Assembly: GCA_947625485.1 (NCBI GenBank)
Contig: CANQOP010000004.1
Location: 29,328 to 93,327, forward strand
Direction: 5' to 3'
DNA from: an uncultured Clostridia bacterium
GTDB taxonomy: Bacteria; Bacillota; Clostridia; Oscillospirales; Acutalibacteraceae
Length of the DNA stretch: 64,000 nt
Below are positions 17,265 through 25,922 of this stretch, piece by piece. The notes beneath the pieces were generated by a model. The model was given only the letters and a program-made list of their open reading frames with translations. It was not told where the DNA came from and did no database searches. The position numbers and the translations under genes are program-made. How positions within the stretch are numbered: position 1 is the first letter of the stretch; the number at the start of each line of letters is the position of its first letter.

Positions 17265-17336
17265 GTTTAGGAGGTACAGCCCCCAAAACACCGGGGGTTG
17301 AAAACACCTTGTTAAGCTTCTTAGTTTTCGTATAAA

Positions 17337-18404
17337 TCAGTCTTCTCTGTTGATTTCTTCCTCCATAATCACCGCTCTGTCCGCCTTGCCCTTGGAAATA
17401 TAGGCAAAGGGCGCGGTAAAGAAAACTACACCGTAGTAGTTTATAAAGCGCCAGACGAGTGCCGCGCTCTTGAGCGTTCCGTGGAGGAAGAACGTCCCGA
17501 AGAACGCCGCAAATCCGAGCTCCGCCGCTCCCGAAGCGCCTGGTATCGGTACCATACCGCTCATAAGATTGACGTAAGCCTGAGAGGAAATAATCTGCAC
17601 GGGACCGGCGGCGTCAAAACCCAGCGAGCGGTAGATAAAATACGAAACGAGAAACATAAACACAAACTCGATAAACGTGAAAATCGTTGCAGGGATAAGT
17701 AGTTTCGGCTTTTTGTATATATCCTTGTTCGAGGTATGGAAGTTGCTGAGCTGTTCGTCAATAGCGGCGACTTTCTCGTCAACGTTCTTGATTATGCGGA
17801 TTTTGTTAAGTATTTTCGCAATGAACATAATAAGTCTGCGGCTGAGCTTCGGCGAAAAACTGAACAGCAGCATAACCGCTGTAACGCCTATTTGGGTGAT
17901 AAAGCCGAATGCGAGCAGGACTATGACGAGCGCCGCGTTGCTAAGATTTAAAATAAAACCAAGGTTGATAATAACGGATACAATGTTAATGAGCGTCAGC
18001 ACGACCTGATACACCATAAACTTCTGTATAAGGCGCGACGTCGCGTAGCCTATGCTTATGCCCATCGAGTGCATAAGGTAAACCTGCATAGGCTGACCGC
18101 CCGTTGACGACGGTGTGACCGCGCACCAAAAGAGTCCCATAAGAGAAACCTTTATCGCGTCGGTAAAGCTGAATTCCGGACAGTCGTCCTTTATAAAAAT
18201 ATAGATAACAAGAGTTTCAAAAAACATAAACAGAAGCTCGGAGATAACCGCAATAACTATCCAATACCATATCACGTTTATATCCGAGTGGAGAAGGTCA
18301 TTAAGTCCGTCCTTGCTGAATATAAAGTAGAGTACGATACCTATGCAAAGCCCTATGACAAGGCAGTTAAAAACGAGCTTGGGTTTTATTTTAAACTTAC
18401 TCAT
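17337..18404 (-). CDS. Lysylphosphatidylglycerol synthase/flippase-like membrane protein (UPF0104)
   Basis: This is an integral membrane protein with about eight segments, 355 residues from the ATG at 18404 (a TTG four codons earlier is possible). It matches the transmembrane LPG_synthase_TM/AglD family, with the conserved FWCAVTPSSTGGQPMQVYLM near residue 110 and MVPIPGASGAAELGFAAFF near residue 300. The soluble lysyl-transferase domain of MprF is absent. Stand-alone members are thought to move or help make modified lipids. It follows the serpin gene by eight bases and a glycolipid-type glycosyltransferase, so a joint role in envelope lipid modification is reasonable. Confidence 0.8.
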   Translation of the reverse strand: MSKFKIKPKLVFNCLVIGLCIGIVLYFIFSKDGLNDLLHSDINVIWYWIVIAVISELLFMFFETLVIYIFIKDDCPEFSFTDAIKVSLMGLFWCAVTPSSTGGQPMQVYLMHSMGISIGYATSRLIQKFMVYQVVLTLINIVSVIINLGFILNLSNAALVIVLLAFGFITQIGVTAVMLLFSFSPKLSRRLIMFIAKILNKIRIIKNVDEKVAAIDEQLSNFHTSNKDIYKKPKLLIPATIFTFIEFVFMFLVSYFIYRSLGFDAAGPVQIISSQAYVNLMSGMVPIPGASGAAELGFAAFFGTFFLHGTLKSAALVWRFINYYGVVFFTAPFAYISKGKADRAVIMEEEINRED

Positions 18405-18412
18405 AGTACCTC

Positions 18413-19645
18413 TCAAATTTCTGAAATTATACCCTCAAAAATCGGGATATTGCTTTCGTTGTCTATAATCATAAATAAAAACGGTCGGTTGAGGTTGACT
18501 TCTTTTTTTGCCTCGATTTTTTTCGGGTTCGAGTAGCTCGGTTTTTTAACATCGGAGCCTGCTGCGTTCACACTGAAAGCAAGGTTCTGTCCGGCGGCGG
18601 ATACTGTGGCTTTCTCGTTGAAGGAGAGCCCTGCGAAATCTCCGTCACTGAAGATTGATTTTACTCCCAAATTCCTGAGAGCTTTTTTGTATTCCACGTT
18701 TTTCTCTGCCCGAAACTGCGGCAGTGAAGCCTTACAGATGGTAAAGATGTCCATTGAGTTCAGAATTTTCTGGTATTCCTCGTAATTGAGCGAGCGTGCA
18801 AGCTCCCCGACGCTAACGCCCTTGTTCGGTAGAAGCGCGATAAAGCGGCACGGAGTGTTCTTATAATCCTTTATAAAGCCCGTACAGTTTCTGCCGCTCA
18901 AAAACATTTCCGTGCTCTGCATAAATGTCGCGTCGCTGTTCTTTTCGCCGCTGAAGGTTCCCTTTGTTATTTCATCGGACCTGTATCCGCATAGCCATTT
19001 ATCCGTTAAATACGCGGTAGAGGCGAGGTCAATATCGCCGTCATACGAGCTAAAAAGTTTTCCGAGCTTTCTTTGTGTTTTTTCGCTTAAATAGCCGTTT
19101 ATTTTTTCGGGAGCGTCCTTATCTCTTTTGAGACGCCTGATACCCTGACTGTAGCAGTCGGCGTTTTTCTGTAGGAAATCTGTGCTCACGATAACGTCTT
19201 CGTCTACGAACATATCGGCGCTTAAACTGACATAGCAGCTCTTGCCGCTGAGCTCTTCAAGTCGGGCGAAGAAGTATCCGTTGCATTCGTTGAGCTCCTC
19301 AAGACCGAGGTTCCTGCCTGTGAGCTGCTTGAGCTCCTTCTGCGTCGTGCCGCTTGCGGCGTTCTGCAGCAGACTGAGCTGACCGTAAAGACCCATAGGG
19401 CAGAGAAATACATTCCCCGAGTTTTCTGTCATTTCCGAGAGCAAATTAAGCGCAAAGCCCTGCGCGGAGACCTTATATGTGTTGTAGGAGTTCGGCGTTT
19501 CGGTTTCGCCTGACTTAAAGCTGTAGTATCGGCTGTCGCTCGGCGTGACCTTTGCCGCTAAATCCTCTCCCGCTGTGTCAGCCGAGCAAGAGCATAGTAT
19601 GACCGCCGCAAGACAGACGGACAAAAACATTTTTAAAATTTTCAA
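18413..19645 (-). CDS. Serpin-family lipoprotein
   Basis: This 410-residue protein is a serine-protease-inhibitor fold exported as a lipoprotein (signal MKILKMFLSVCLAAVILCSC, lipidated Cys near residue 20). Serpin landmarks include FLCPMGLYGQLSLLQNAASGTTQKEL, TAYLTDKWLCGY and, at the end, NLNRPFLFMIIDNESNIPIFEGI. The reactive-loop hinge, which in inhibitors is a run of small residues after Gly, reads GSDVKKPSYSNPKK, so classical inhibition by loop insertion is doubtful. It lies between a glycosyltransferase and a flippase-like gene with 8-base spacers. Gut Firmicute serpins are thought to block host or rival proteases; that function is uncertain here. Confidence 0.83.
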   Translation of the reverse strand: MKILKMFLSVCLAAVILCSCSADTAGEDLAAKVTPSDSRYYSFKSGETETPNSYNTYKVSAQGFALNLLSEMTENSGNVFLCPMGLYGQLSLLQNAASGTTQKELKQLTGRNLGLEELNECNGYFFARLEELSGKSCYVSLSADMFVDEDVIVSTDFLQKNADCYSQGIRRLKRDKDAPEKINGYLSEKTQRKLGKLFSSYDGDIDLASTAYLTDKWLCGYRSDEITKGTFSGEKNSDATFMQSTEMFLSGRNCTGFIKDYKNTPCRFIALLPNKGVSVGELARSLNYEEYQKILNSMDIFTICKASLPQFRAEKNVEYKKALRNLGVKSIFSDGDFAGLSFNEKATVSAAGQNLAFSVNAAGSDVKKPSYSNPKKIEAKKEVNLNRPFLFMIIDNESNIPIFEGIISEI

Positions 19646-19653
19646 AACAAACC

Positions 19654-20748
19654 TCAGTTCGAGCTTTCTATAAGCTCCAGAATTTTTTTAGAAGAGTTAT
19701 TACTGCGGATTTTGCGGCAGTTTTCGCGCATTTTCTCAAGTATTATCTCGTTGTTAATGAGATTGCGTATAGCGTCGCCCGGATTTTTGTCGAGCAGGAT
19801 TGCTACTCCGTTCTCCCTGAGATAGTCGGCGTTGTCCTTTTCCTGTCCGGGATATGCGCTGTAAATCGCCATAGGAAGCTCGCATTGCAGGCTTTCGCTG
19901 ACTGTGAGACCGCCGGGCTTGGTTATAATTATGTCGGAGGCGTGCATATAGTCCTCGACATTGCTGACAAACATAAGCAGCTTTGTGTTGCTTCGCGCAA
20001 TTTTTTCAAATTTTTTGAACAGTTTTTCGTTGTTTCCCGTGATAACTATGAACTGACAGTTTCCCGCTTTGTCGGCTATTTCCCGGTAAAAGTCGAAAAC
20101 CTCCGTAACGCCGAAGCTGCCCGCCATAAAGAGCACAGTCTTAACGTCTTCCTCTAAACCTATCGTGCGCTTTACGACCGCCTTATCTGCCGGCGCGGAA
20201 AACCTCTCGAGCACGGGTATTCCGTACGGGTGAACGCGGGTGCGGTCAATGTTGTATTTCCGTTTAAAGTCGTCCACCATTTCGTTGCTGCTTACGATGT
20301 AATGGTCAATTCCGTTGGCTATGTAAGTGTAGTGAGACTTAAAATCGGTGACGAGGGCGATAATCTTCGCAGAAATTTTTCCGTCGGTTTTGAGCTTTCC
20401 GAGCATAGTTGTAACGAATGCGTGGCAAGATATTATTACGTCCGGCTTAAACTCCTCAATCATCGGAAGAAGATGCTTGCCCCGTGAGTTGTTGATATTG
20501 TTTGTGAGGCTGTTGAGAGCGCTGCGCTTGTCGGAGTCTTTGTAAATTTTACCGTAGAGACGCGGTGTTTTTTTTACGAGAACAGAATATCCCTCGCACA
20601 CAAGGTAATTATACACATTGCCGCCCATTTCAAGACCGTCGGCAATTTTGACCTCGTGGTCGGAATTTTTTTGAAAATATTCCATAAGCGCCTGCGCGGC
20701 TCGTTTGTGACCTCCGCCTGTAGAAGCGGTATAAATCAGAATTTTCAT
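19654..20748 (-). CDS. Diacylglycerol glycosyltransferase / MGDG synthase-type glycosyltransferase
   Basis: This 364-residue GT28-type enzyme probably moves a sugar from UDP-sugar to diacylglycerol at the membrane. The N-terminal domain opens with ILIYTASTGGGHKRAAQALMEYF, the MGDG-synthase signature, and has ISCHAFVTTMLG near residue 107. The C-terminal nucleotide-sugar domain has FMAGSFGVTEVFDF and IITKPGGLTVSESLQCELPM, as in MurG and UgtP. It is first in a three-gene operon with a serpin and a flippase-like protein. Which sugar it transfers cannot be told. Confidence 0.87.
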   Translation of the reverse strand: MKILIYTASTGGGHKRAAQALMEYFQKNSDHEVKIADGLEMGGNVYNYLVCEGYSVLVKKTPRLYGKIYKDSDKRSALNSLTNNINNSRGKHLLPMIEEFKPDVIISCHAFVTTMLGKLKTDGKISAKIIALVTDFKSHYTYIANGIDHYIVSSNEMVDDFKRKYNIDRTRVHPYGIPVLERFSAPADKAVVKRTIGLEEDVKTVLFMAGSFGVTEVFDFYREIADKAGNCQFIVITGNNEKLFKKFEKIARSNTKLLMFVSNVEDYMHASDIIITKPGGLTVSESLQCELPMAIYSAYPGQEKDNADYLRENGVAILLDKNPGDAIRNLINNEIILEKMRENCRKIRSNNSSKKILELIESSN

Positions 20749-21053
20749 CCTCTGCTCCCGTTTAAGTAAACATACATATCTATATTATATACAATTTTAC
20801 CCTGAATTTCAATACGTATTTTACTTATATTTCGCGCGAATTGGAATGTATTCGCTCTAAAACACGATACAGCGCATTACGTTTCGACTCCGGTGTATTT
20901 GCTGCGCGTGATTACGCCGAATAGACCGATGTGAGAAAAATAAAATTTGTCGAAATTTGAAAAAATATCTTTATTTCCTCAAAAAAAAGGAGTATTATAA
21001 TAACTAAAGATTTAACATTATTCAACTTACATATATAAAAAGGAGATTTAAGG
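20749..21053. other. Divergent intergenic region with a perfect Spo0A box
   Basis: TTTGTCGAA at 20946-20954 matches the Spo0A box consensus in all nine positions. TATAAT at 20996-21001 could be the -10 for the downstream VanW gene, without a good -35 at normal spacing. AAAGGAG at 21039-21045 is the ribosome site. No gene is seen in the interval. Confidence 0.45.
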
Positions 21054-22688
21054 TTGAACGACTACTACGCAGAAAAATATAACCTTGATGAATATTTGAA
21101 AAAGCCCGAGTCCGAGGAACGCTCCTCTCAGAGACGCTCGCGCACAAATTCACGCGCGGGAGTATCGAAGTCCGCGGGAAGAACCGCGCGCTCGTCCGTT
21201 CGGAGAAATACCGCACAAAAATCCGGTGAAACTCGCGGAAGAAGAGAGAAATCGAGGACTGCTGCGCGCTACGCTGCACCGAGAAATTCGCGCAGAAATC
21301 AGCCCAAGCCTCCTATGAAAAAGAGCAAAAAAATATTAATTACATTTGCTGTTTTAATTGTCGTTGCGGGAATAAGCGCGGTAGCGTTTGCGGTCGGCTC
21401 GGATATGTACCGCAACTACAGAAAAAGTCTTCCGTTCCACTACTCTCAGCGGGTGTCTGTGGCGGGTATCGATATAAGCGGACTGACGGCTAAGGAAGCC
21501 AGAGCGAAGCTTAAGGCGGAGAGAATGACCGCAGTTAAAGATGTAGCGATTACAGTTAATGCGAGAGGAAAGGTCCAAAGGTTTACGAAGGACAGCTTTA
21601 CCTATAAATTTGACTACAAAACTCCCTTAAAAGAGGCGAAGAAGTACAGCCTGCGCGAGCAGGGGCTTTACGATCCGCCTGCCGGAGTTGTTGAGGACGA
21701 AACGAAGCTTACCGCTGACAATCCCGAGTTTAAGATGAGCTACGAGGTTGAACAGGATTCAATCACACAGCAAGTCAATAAGCTCGCGTTAAAGGTTGAC
21801 AAAAGCCCTGTTAACGCGCGCGTTTCAAAATTTCGTCCGTTTGCCGAAAACCGCTTTACCTACAAGGAGGGTATGAACGGCTATCAACTCGATAGGGAGT
21901 GGCTTTGCCGGGAGATTTCCTACTTCTTTAACGACGGGCGCAAAGAAGCGACGATAGACGCGGCTTATGATACGATTAAACCCGAGATCACCGTCAATGA
22001 CCTAAAGGAGAATATTGTAGGACTGTCGAGGGCGACGTCCTACTCGAACAACACGCTGGACGGCACCCACAATATGGCTGTTGCTCTTTCGGCGTGCAAC
22101 GGCTCGGTAATAGAGCCGGGCGAGATATGGTCGTTTAACAAACACACGGGCGACTCGAACCGAGAGGACCTTGGATACAGAAAGGCGCAGGTTATTGTGG
22201 AGAAAAAGCTCGAGGAGGGTGTCGGCGGCGGTATCTGTCAGGCGAGCACGGCGGTTTTTAAGGCGGCTGTCCTGGCGAATATGGGAGTTATAGAGCGACA
22301 CAATCATTACTGGGCGTCGGGTTACGCCTATGCGGGCGAGGACGCGACTATCGACTACCCGAACTTAGACCTGAGACTAAGGAACAACACAGACTACCAG
22401 ATGTTTATGGAGTGCAAGGCGGACGGTAACAACCTCATAGTTAATATTTACGGTTATCAGGAGCCTGAATACGACAACATCAAGATATACAGTGAGAACT
22501 ATGATATTGAGGAAGAAGAAAGATTTCACACAAGAACCTTCCGTGTACTGTATAAAGACCACAAAGTCGTGCGCAAGGAGACTATCTGCACTTCGACCTA
22601 CAGTCTCACAGACAATCATGTTGTCCGCATTGAGGATGAGGGAACGTTCAGAACATCCGTAAGCGGAATAACCAAGTCCGAGGCTTAA
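21054..22688 (+). CDS. VanW-family protein with peptidoglycan-binding domains
   Basis: This 544-residue membrane-anchored protein faces outward. The start is TTG, chosen because AAGGAG lies eight bases upstream and no ATG is available for about 85 codons. Residues 1-88 are very rich in Arg, Ser and Gly and would be cytoplasmic. One membrane segment follows (ILITFAVLIVVAGISAVAF). Next come PG_binding_4-type repeats (about 125-300), then the VanW domain with SYSNNTLDGTHNMAVALSA, IEPGEIWSFNKHTG and GVGGGICQASTAVFKAA. VanW occurs in some vancomycin-resistance clusters, but its activity is unknown. No other van genes are nearby, so a general cell-wall or spore role is more likely. Confidence 0.86.
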   Translation: MNDYYAEKYNLDEYLKKPESEERSSQRRSRTNSRAGVSKSAGRTARSSVRRNTAQKSGETRGRREKSRTAARYAAPRNSRRNQPKPPMKKSKKILITFAVLIVVAGISAVAFAVGSDMYRNYRKSLPFHYSQRVSVAGIDISGLTAKEARAKLKAERMTAVKDVAITVNARGKVQRFTKDSFTYKFDYKTPLKEAKKYSLREQGLYDPPAGVVEDETKLTADNPEFKMSYEVEQDSITQQVNKLALKVDKSPVNARVSKFRPFAENRFTYKEGMNGYQLDREWLCREISYFFNDGRKEATIDAAYDTIKPEITVNDLKENIVGLSRATSYSNNTLDGTHNMAVALSACNGSVIEPGEIWSFNKHTGDSNREDLGYRKAQVIVEKKLEEGVGGGICQASTAVFKAAVLANMGVIERHNHYWASGYAYAGEDATIDYPNLDLRLRNNTDYQMFMECKADGNNLIVNIYGYQEPEYDNIKIYSENYDIEEEERFHTRTFRVLYKDHKVVRKETICTSTYSLTDNHVVRIEDEGTFRTSVSGITKSEA

Positions 22689-22749
22689 TAGATATAATAA
22701 AATTTGCCGGATACAGTTAAGCAGTCTCGGGCACAGAATTAATAAAAAG

Positions 22750-22790
22750 TATTAAAGTCGCTTTCAAAAGCGGCTTTTAATATTTCCTTT
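22750..22790 (+). terminator. Terminator after the VanW gene
   Basis: AAAGTCGCTTT pairs with AAAGCGGCTTT and is followed by TAATATTTCCTTTTATTTT. Confidence 0.7.
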
Positions 22791-22851
22791 TATTTTGCAA
22801 ATACTAATTTAAAGCTTTACGCAACCATATGATATGAAAGGAAAAAATAAA

Positions 22852-23856
22852 ATGATTAACAGACAAGGAAAATATACTATGACTTTCTCCGACTCGATAA
22901 TTACGGGCTACGGCTCGGTTGCGGGCAAAAAGGAAAGTCAGGGACCGCTCGCCGAAAACTTCGACAAGCTTATCTACGACCCACGAGCAGGACAGGACAC
23001 TTTTGAGAAAGCGGAGAGCCTTTTTCAGCAGGAGGCTGTCCTCGCGGCGCTTGGCAGGGCGAACAAAAAAGCGGAGGAAGTCGACTTCATATTTGCGGGA
23101 GACCTTCTTAACCAGTGCATAAGCTCAAGCTACGGGCTAAAGGTTTTTGACATTCCGTATCTCGGACAGTACGGAGCGTGCTCGACTATGGCGCAGAGCC
23201 TGATTATGTCGGCTGTTATGGTAAGCGGAGGCGCGGCGTCTAGCTCCGTGTGCGTTACTTCGTCGCATTTCTGTTCCGCGGAGCGTCAGTATCGATTTCC
23301 GCTTGAGTACGGCGGCCAGCGAACCCCTGCCGCCCAGTGGACGGTCACAGGCTCGGGCAGCTGCGTCGTTGAAAACAGCGGCAAGGGTGTGCGAGTCTCA
23401 GCCGCGACGATAGGAAGAATTATTGATCTCGGTATATCCGACGCCAACAATATGGGCGGGGCAATGGCGCCTGCAGCGGCGCAGACCATATGCGACTTTT
23501 TTAGAGATACCGAGACAAAGCCGTCAGATTATGACCTCATACTAACGGGAGACCTGGGATACGTCGGCGCGAAATGTCTCTACGAGCTTTCACAGCGCGA
23601 GGGCTACGACGTCGAGGGCTATCACAACGACTGCGGACTTATGATATTCGACCGCAAGGCTCAGGACGTCCACGCAGGCGGCTCGGGTTGCGGATGTGCC
23701 GCGTCCGTGCTGTGTTCGACGATTATCCCCGATATGCTGAACGGTAAATATAAAAATATTCTTTTTATAGCTACGGGCGCGCTGATGAGCCCTGTTTCTA
23801 CTCAGCAGGGACTGAGTATTCCGGCAGTTGCCCATCTTGTCAACCTGACAGTCTGA
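22852..23856 (+). CDS. spoVAD: Stage V sporulation protein AD
   Basis: SpoVAD is a thiolase-fold protein of the SpoVA channel that moves dipicolinic acid into spores. The 334-residue product is nearly the family length. The ATG at 22852 has AAAGGA nine bases upstream; an earlier ATG at 22834 has no ribosome site. Diagnostic segments are YLGQYGACSTMAQSLIMSA, FPLEYGGQRTPAAQWTVTGSG and GAKCLYELSQREGYDV. In Bacillus it is co-transcribed with spoVAC and spoVAE, but here it stands alone between two terminators, so the rest of the channel is encoded elsewhere or missing. Confidence 0.93.
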   Translation: MINRQGKYTMTFSDSIITGYGSVAGKKESQGPLAENFDKLIYDPRAGQDTFEKAESLFQQEAVLAALGRANKKAEEVDFIFAGDLLNQCISSSYGLKVFDIPYLGQYGACSTMAQSLIMSAVMVSGGAASSSVCVTSSHFCSAERQYRFPLEYGGQRTPAAQWTVTGSGSCVVENSGKGVRVSAATIGRIIDLGISDANNMGGAMAPAAAQTICDFFRDTETKPSDYDLILTGDLGYVGAKCLYELSQREGYDVEGYHNDCGLMIFDRKAQDVHAGGSGCGCAASVLCSTIIPDMLNGKYKNILFIATGALMSPVSTQQGLSIPAVAHLVNLTV

Positions 23857-23888
23857 GTGTAATACTTGAAAGAAAATAAAAACTGTTT

Positions 23889-23918
23889 AAGACCGCGTTT
23901 TTCAATGCGGTCTTTTGT
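23889..23918 (+). terminator. Terminator after spoVAD
   Basis: AAGACCGC pairs with GCGGTCTT, followed by TTGTATTTTT. Confidence 0.75.
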
Positions 23919-24187
23919 ATTTTTACGCAGCCTTTAGTTGCACATAAAAGTCCAATGAGCGGGAGTGCGAATGGAGCGCGCATTTTGTATTCTGTGCAAC
24001 TGTTGAATTTTCTCATTGTCTGTTATATAATTATAAAAATCATGAGCTTGTTTTTCAAAAATTAAACGGACTCGCCTGTCTTTGAGGCGGCGGCACTGAA
24101 ACAATAACGGATAAAAAATTACTATGCAAATTCGACATAATGTGATATACTGAAAAGAAGAACACCACATAGATTTTGAGGTGCTTT

Positions 24188-24730
24188 ATGTTTAAGAAGA
24201 TACAGCTTATTGATGATAAGGTCATTGACAATATCATTAAAATACGTTCTCCTATTAAAAACAAAATAATGATAGCCGCCTCATCCGCAGGTAACCTCGG
24301 CATAATTTGGTTCGTTATCTGTATGCCGTTTCTGATTTATGCCCCGTGGCGGCTTACTGGAGTAAATATTATCCTCGCACTCGGCTTTACGCAGCTTATC
24401 TGCGAGGTTATACTCAAGCACATCGTTCGCCGCGAGAGACCTGCGTGGCGGCTTGCCGACGAGGAGCAGCTTATTCATCGTCCAAAGTACTACTCATTTC
24501 CGTCAGGTCATACATCGGCGTCGTTCTGTGTGGTTGCCGTGGTATCTCTGAGGTGTTCGTGGCCCGTAATTCTTATTGTTGTCATAATTGCGGTTATGAT
24601 AGCTACCTCTCGCGTTTATCTTCGCGTGCACTACCTGTCCGATGTTGTCGTCGGAATGATACTCGGACTGCTTTGCGGAGCGTCCTCGGTCTCAATATTC
24701 AATCATTTCGCAAATATGTTACTCGGATAG
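24188..24730 (+). CDS. PAP2-family phosphatase
   Basis: This membrane phosphatase of about 180 residues probably removes phosphate from a lipid such as undecaprenyl pyrophosphate or phosphatidic acid. All three PAP2 motifs are present: KHIVRRERPAW (KX6RP), SFPSGHTSAS, and SRVYLRVHYLSDVVVG, whose His and Asp complete the active site. About five membrane segments are predicted. The ATG at 24188 has GAGGTG just ahead; a TTG four codons earlier is possible. It stands alone, with a terminator behind it. Confidence 0.87.
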   Translation: MFKKIQLIDDKVIDNIIKIRSPIKNKIMIAASSAGNLGIIWFVICMPFLIYAPWRLTGVNIILALGFTQLICEVILKHIVRRERPAWRLADEEQLIHRPKYYSFPSGHTSASFCVVAVVSLRCSWPVILIVVIIAVMIATSRVYLRVHYLSDVVVGMILGLLCGASSVSIFNHFANMLLG

Positions 24731-25258
24731 TTTCGACTCGCAATTATAATTTCACAAATATAAGCAAAGACGCCAGGGCATTCCTTCGGCGCCTTTGTTT
24801 TTTGCTGTGATTATAAATTTCAGCTTTATAACGTTTATATTAGCGGTTATGGGATAAAAGTTATTTTTTTATTTTTCTTTACGGTAATTGACAGCCTTGT
24901 ATTACTAATTGTAATATAAATTTTTTCTTATTTTTCAATAAAGAATATTGTGGAAAACCCTGCGGATAACGTGGAAAGATAAAATAAATTGAATTGTAAG
25001 GTTTAAATAAAGCAATTTACAAATTAGTTTTTCACATTTTCAACAGAGTTTTCCGCATTTTATTTTAAATTAAAGAACATTACAAATAGTATAATTCCAC
25101 GAGAAAATTAAATAAAACAGGTTTAATTCTTAATCGAAAATAAAAAGAAACAGAATTGTAATTTTGTCGCCAAAGTAATCATACATTTATTAGAACCGGA
25201 CAATAGTTTTCGGCCCTCCCTGACATTTAGTTAATAAGGTAATTAATACGGTGATGAA
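24731..25258. other. Long AT-rich intergenic region
   Basis: After the PAP2 terminator (24765-24803) about 450 very AT-rich bases follow with no open frame worth calling. Two matches to the DnaA box consensus TTWTNCACA occur: reverse at 24949-24957 (TTTTCCACA) and forward at 25028-25036 (TTTTTCACA). No clear iterated repeat was seen. Confidence 0.4.
24765..24803 (+). terminator. Terminator after PAP2 gene
   Basis: CAAAGACGCC pairs imperfectly with GGCGCCTTTG around an 13-base loop and is followed by TTTTTTGC. Confidence 0.6.
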
Positions 25259-25819
25259 ATGAAAACAAAGTTATTCAGTATTCAGGAGCTTTCAGGTATC
25301 TTTGCAGTTTCTGTCGCGGTTCTCTGTATGTGGAGTTTGTATTCGCTTACGGACGGACTGTTAATTACTGTGCTTTTCTGCTCTGTAAACGGCAGTATCT
25401 GGGAGCAGCTTAAACCTCTGCTTTTCTGTTACTTTATCTACGGCGGCTACGAGCTCTTTTCCTCAAAACCTTACTTCCGCCGCTTTGTTGTTGCGAAGGC
25501 GTTTGGCTTGTATGCGGCGCCGGCTGTCTTTATCGCGATGTGCCATATCCTGCCATACTATGAGAATATTACCGTAAAGTATGCGGTTTGTGCCGTTTCT
25601 CTTGCCGCAGGTTTCCTTACATCGCGCCGTATAACTCTTATGGAGCGCGACCTCAGCGATATGTTTACCGTTGCCTGCTTTATGTTACTGCTCGTTTTTG
25701 TGATGTTCGTGTCATTTACCGCCTATCCTCCTCACCTCGAGCTGTTCCGCGATCCGGAGACGTCAATGTACGGAATAATACCCGACTACCTCGATGTGGG
25801 CGCGTTTATGCTCGGCTGA
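25259..25819 (+). CDS. Six-segment membrane protein, DUF6512-like
   Basis: This is a hydrophobic protein of 186 residues with about six membrane segments. The segment CSVNGSIWEQLKPLLF near residue 42 resembles the conserved SVNESxWEHLK motif I associate with DUF6512 proteins of Firmicutes. No enzymatic motif is visible and the function is unknown. GGTGAT precedes the ATG. It ends shortly before the rlmB promoter, and I see no operon partner. Confidence 0.7.
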   Translation: MKTKLFSIQELSGIFAVSVAVLCMWSLYSLTDGLLITVLFCSVNGSIWEQLKPLLFCYFIYGGYELFSSKPYFRRFVVAKAFGLYAAPAVFIAMCHILPYYENITVKYAVCAVSLAAGFLTSRRITLMERDLSDMFTVACFMLLLVFVMFVSFTAYPPHLELFRDPETSMYGIIPDYLDVGAFMLG

Positions 25820-25866
25820 GTCGTAGTTATCAACAAAATTCCCTTATTTTCTTTATAAAAAAAATA

Positions 25867-25894
25867 TTGACATAAAACTTTGCTATACTATAAA
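25867..25894 (+). promoter_or_regulatory. Predicted promoter of rlmB
   Basis: TTGACA (25867-25872) and TATAAA (25889-25894) are 16 bases apart, about 30 bases ahead of the start codon. Confidence 0.65.
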
Positions 25895-25922
25895 ATTGGT
25901 AAACTGTATAAGGGTGTTGCTT

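Larger units (their letters stand above)
16983..17336. other. Intergenic region upstream of LRR copy 2
   Basis: This AT-rich interval contains the palindrome CTACTATAGTAG at 17156-17167 followed, on the forward strand, by a sequence much like that upstream of copy 1 (tcaaaaaagagtaaaaaagt). It also holds a terminator (17231-17264) and an extra GC hairpin with arms AGCCCCC and GGGGGTT near 17278-17301. No gene was seen. Confidence 0.5.

Noticed and set aside
21054..22688. Vancomycin resistance cluster suggested by VanW
   Set aside because: No vanH, ligase, vanX or vanY gene is nearby. VanW-domain proteins are common in Clostridia without resistance.
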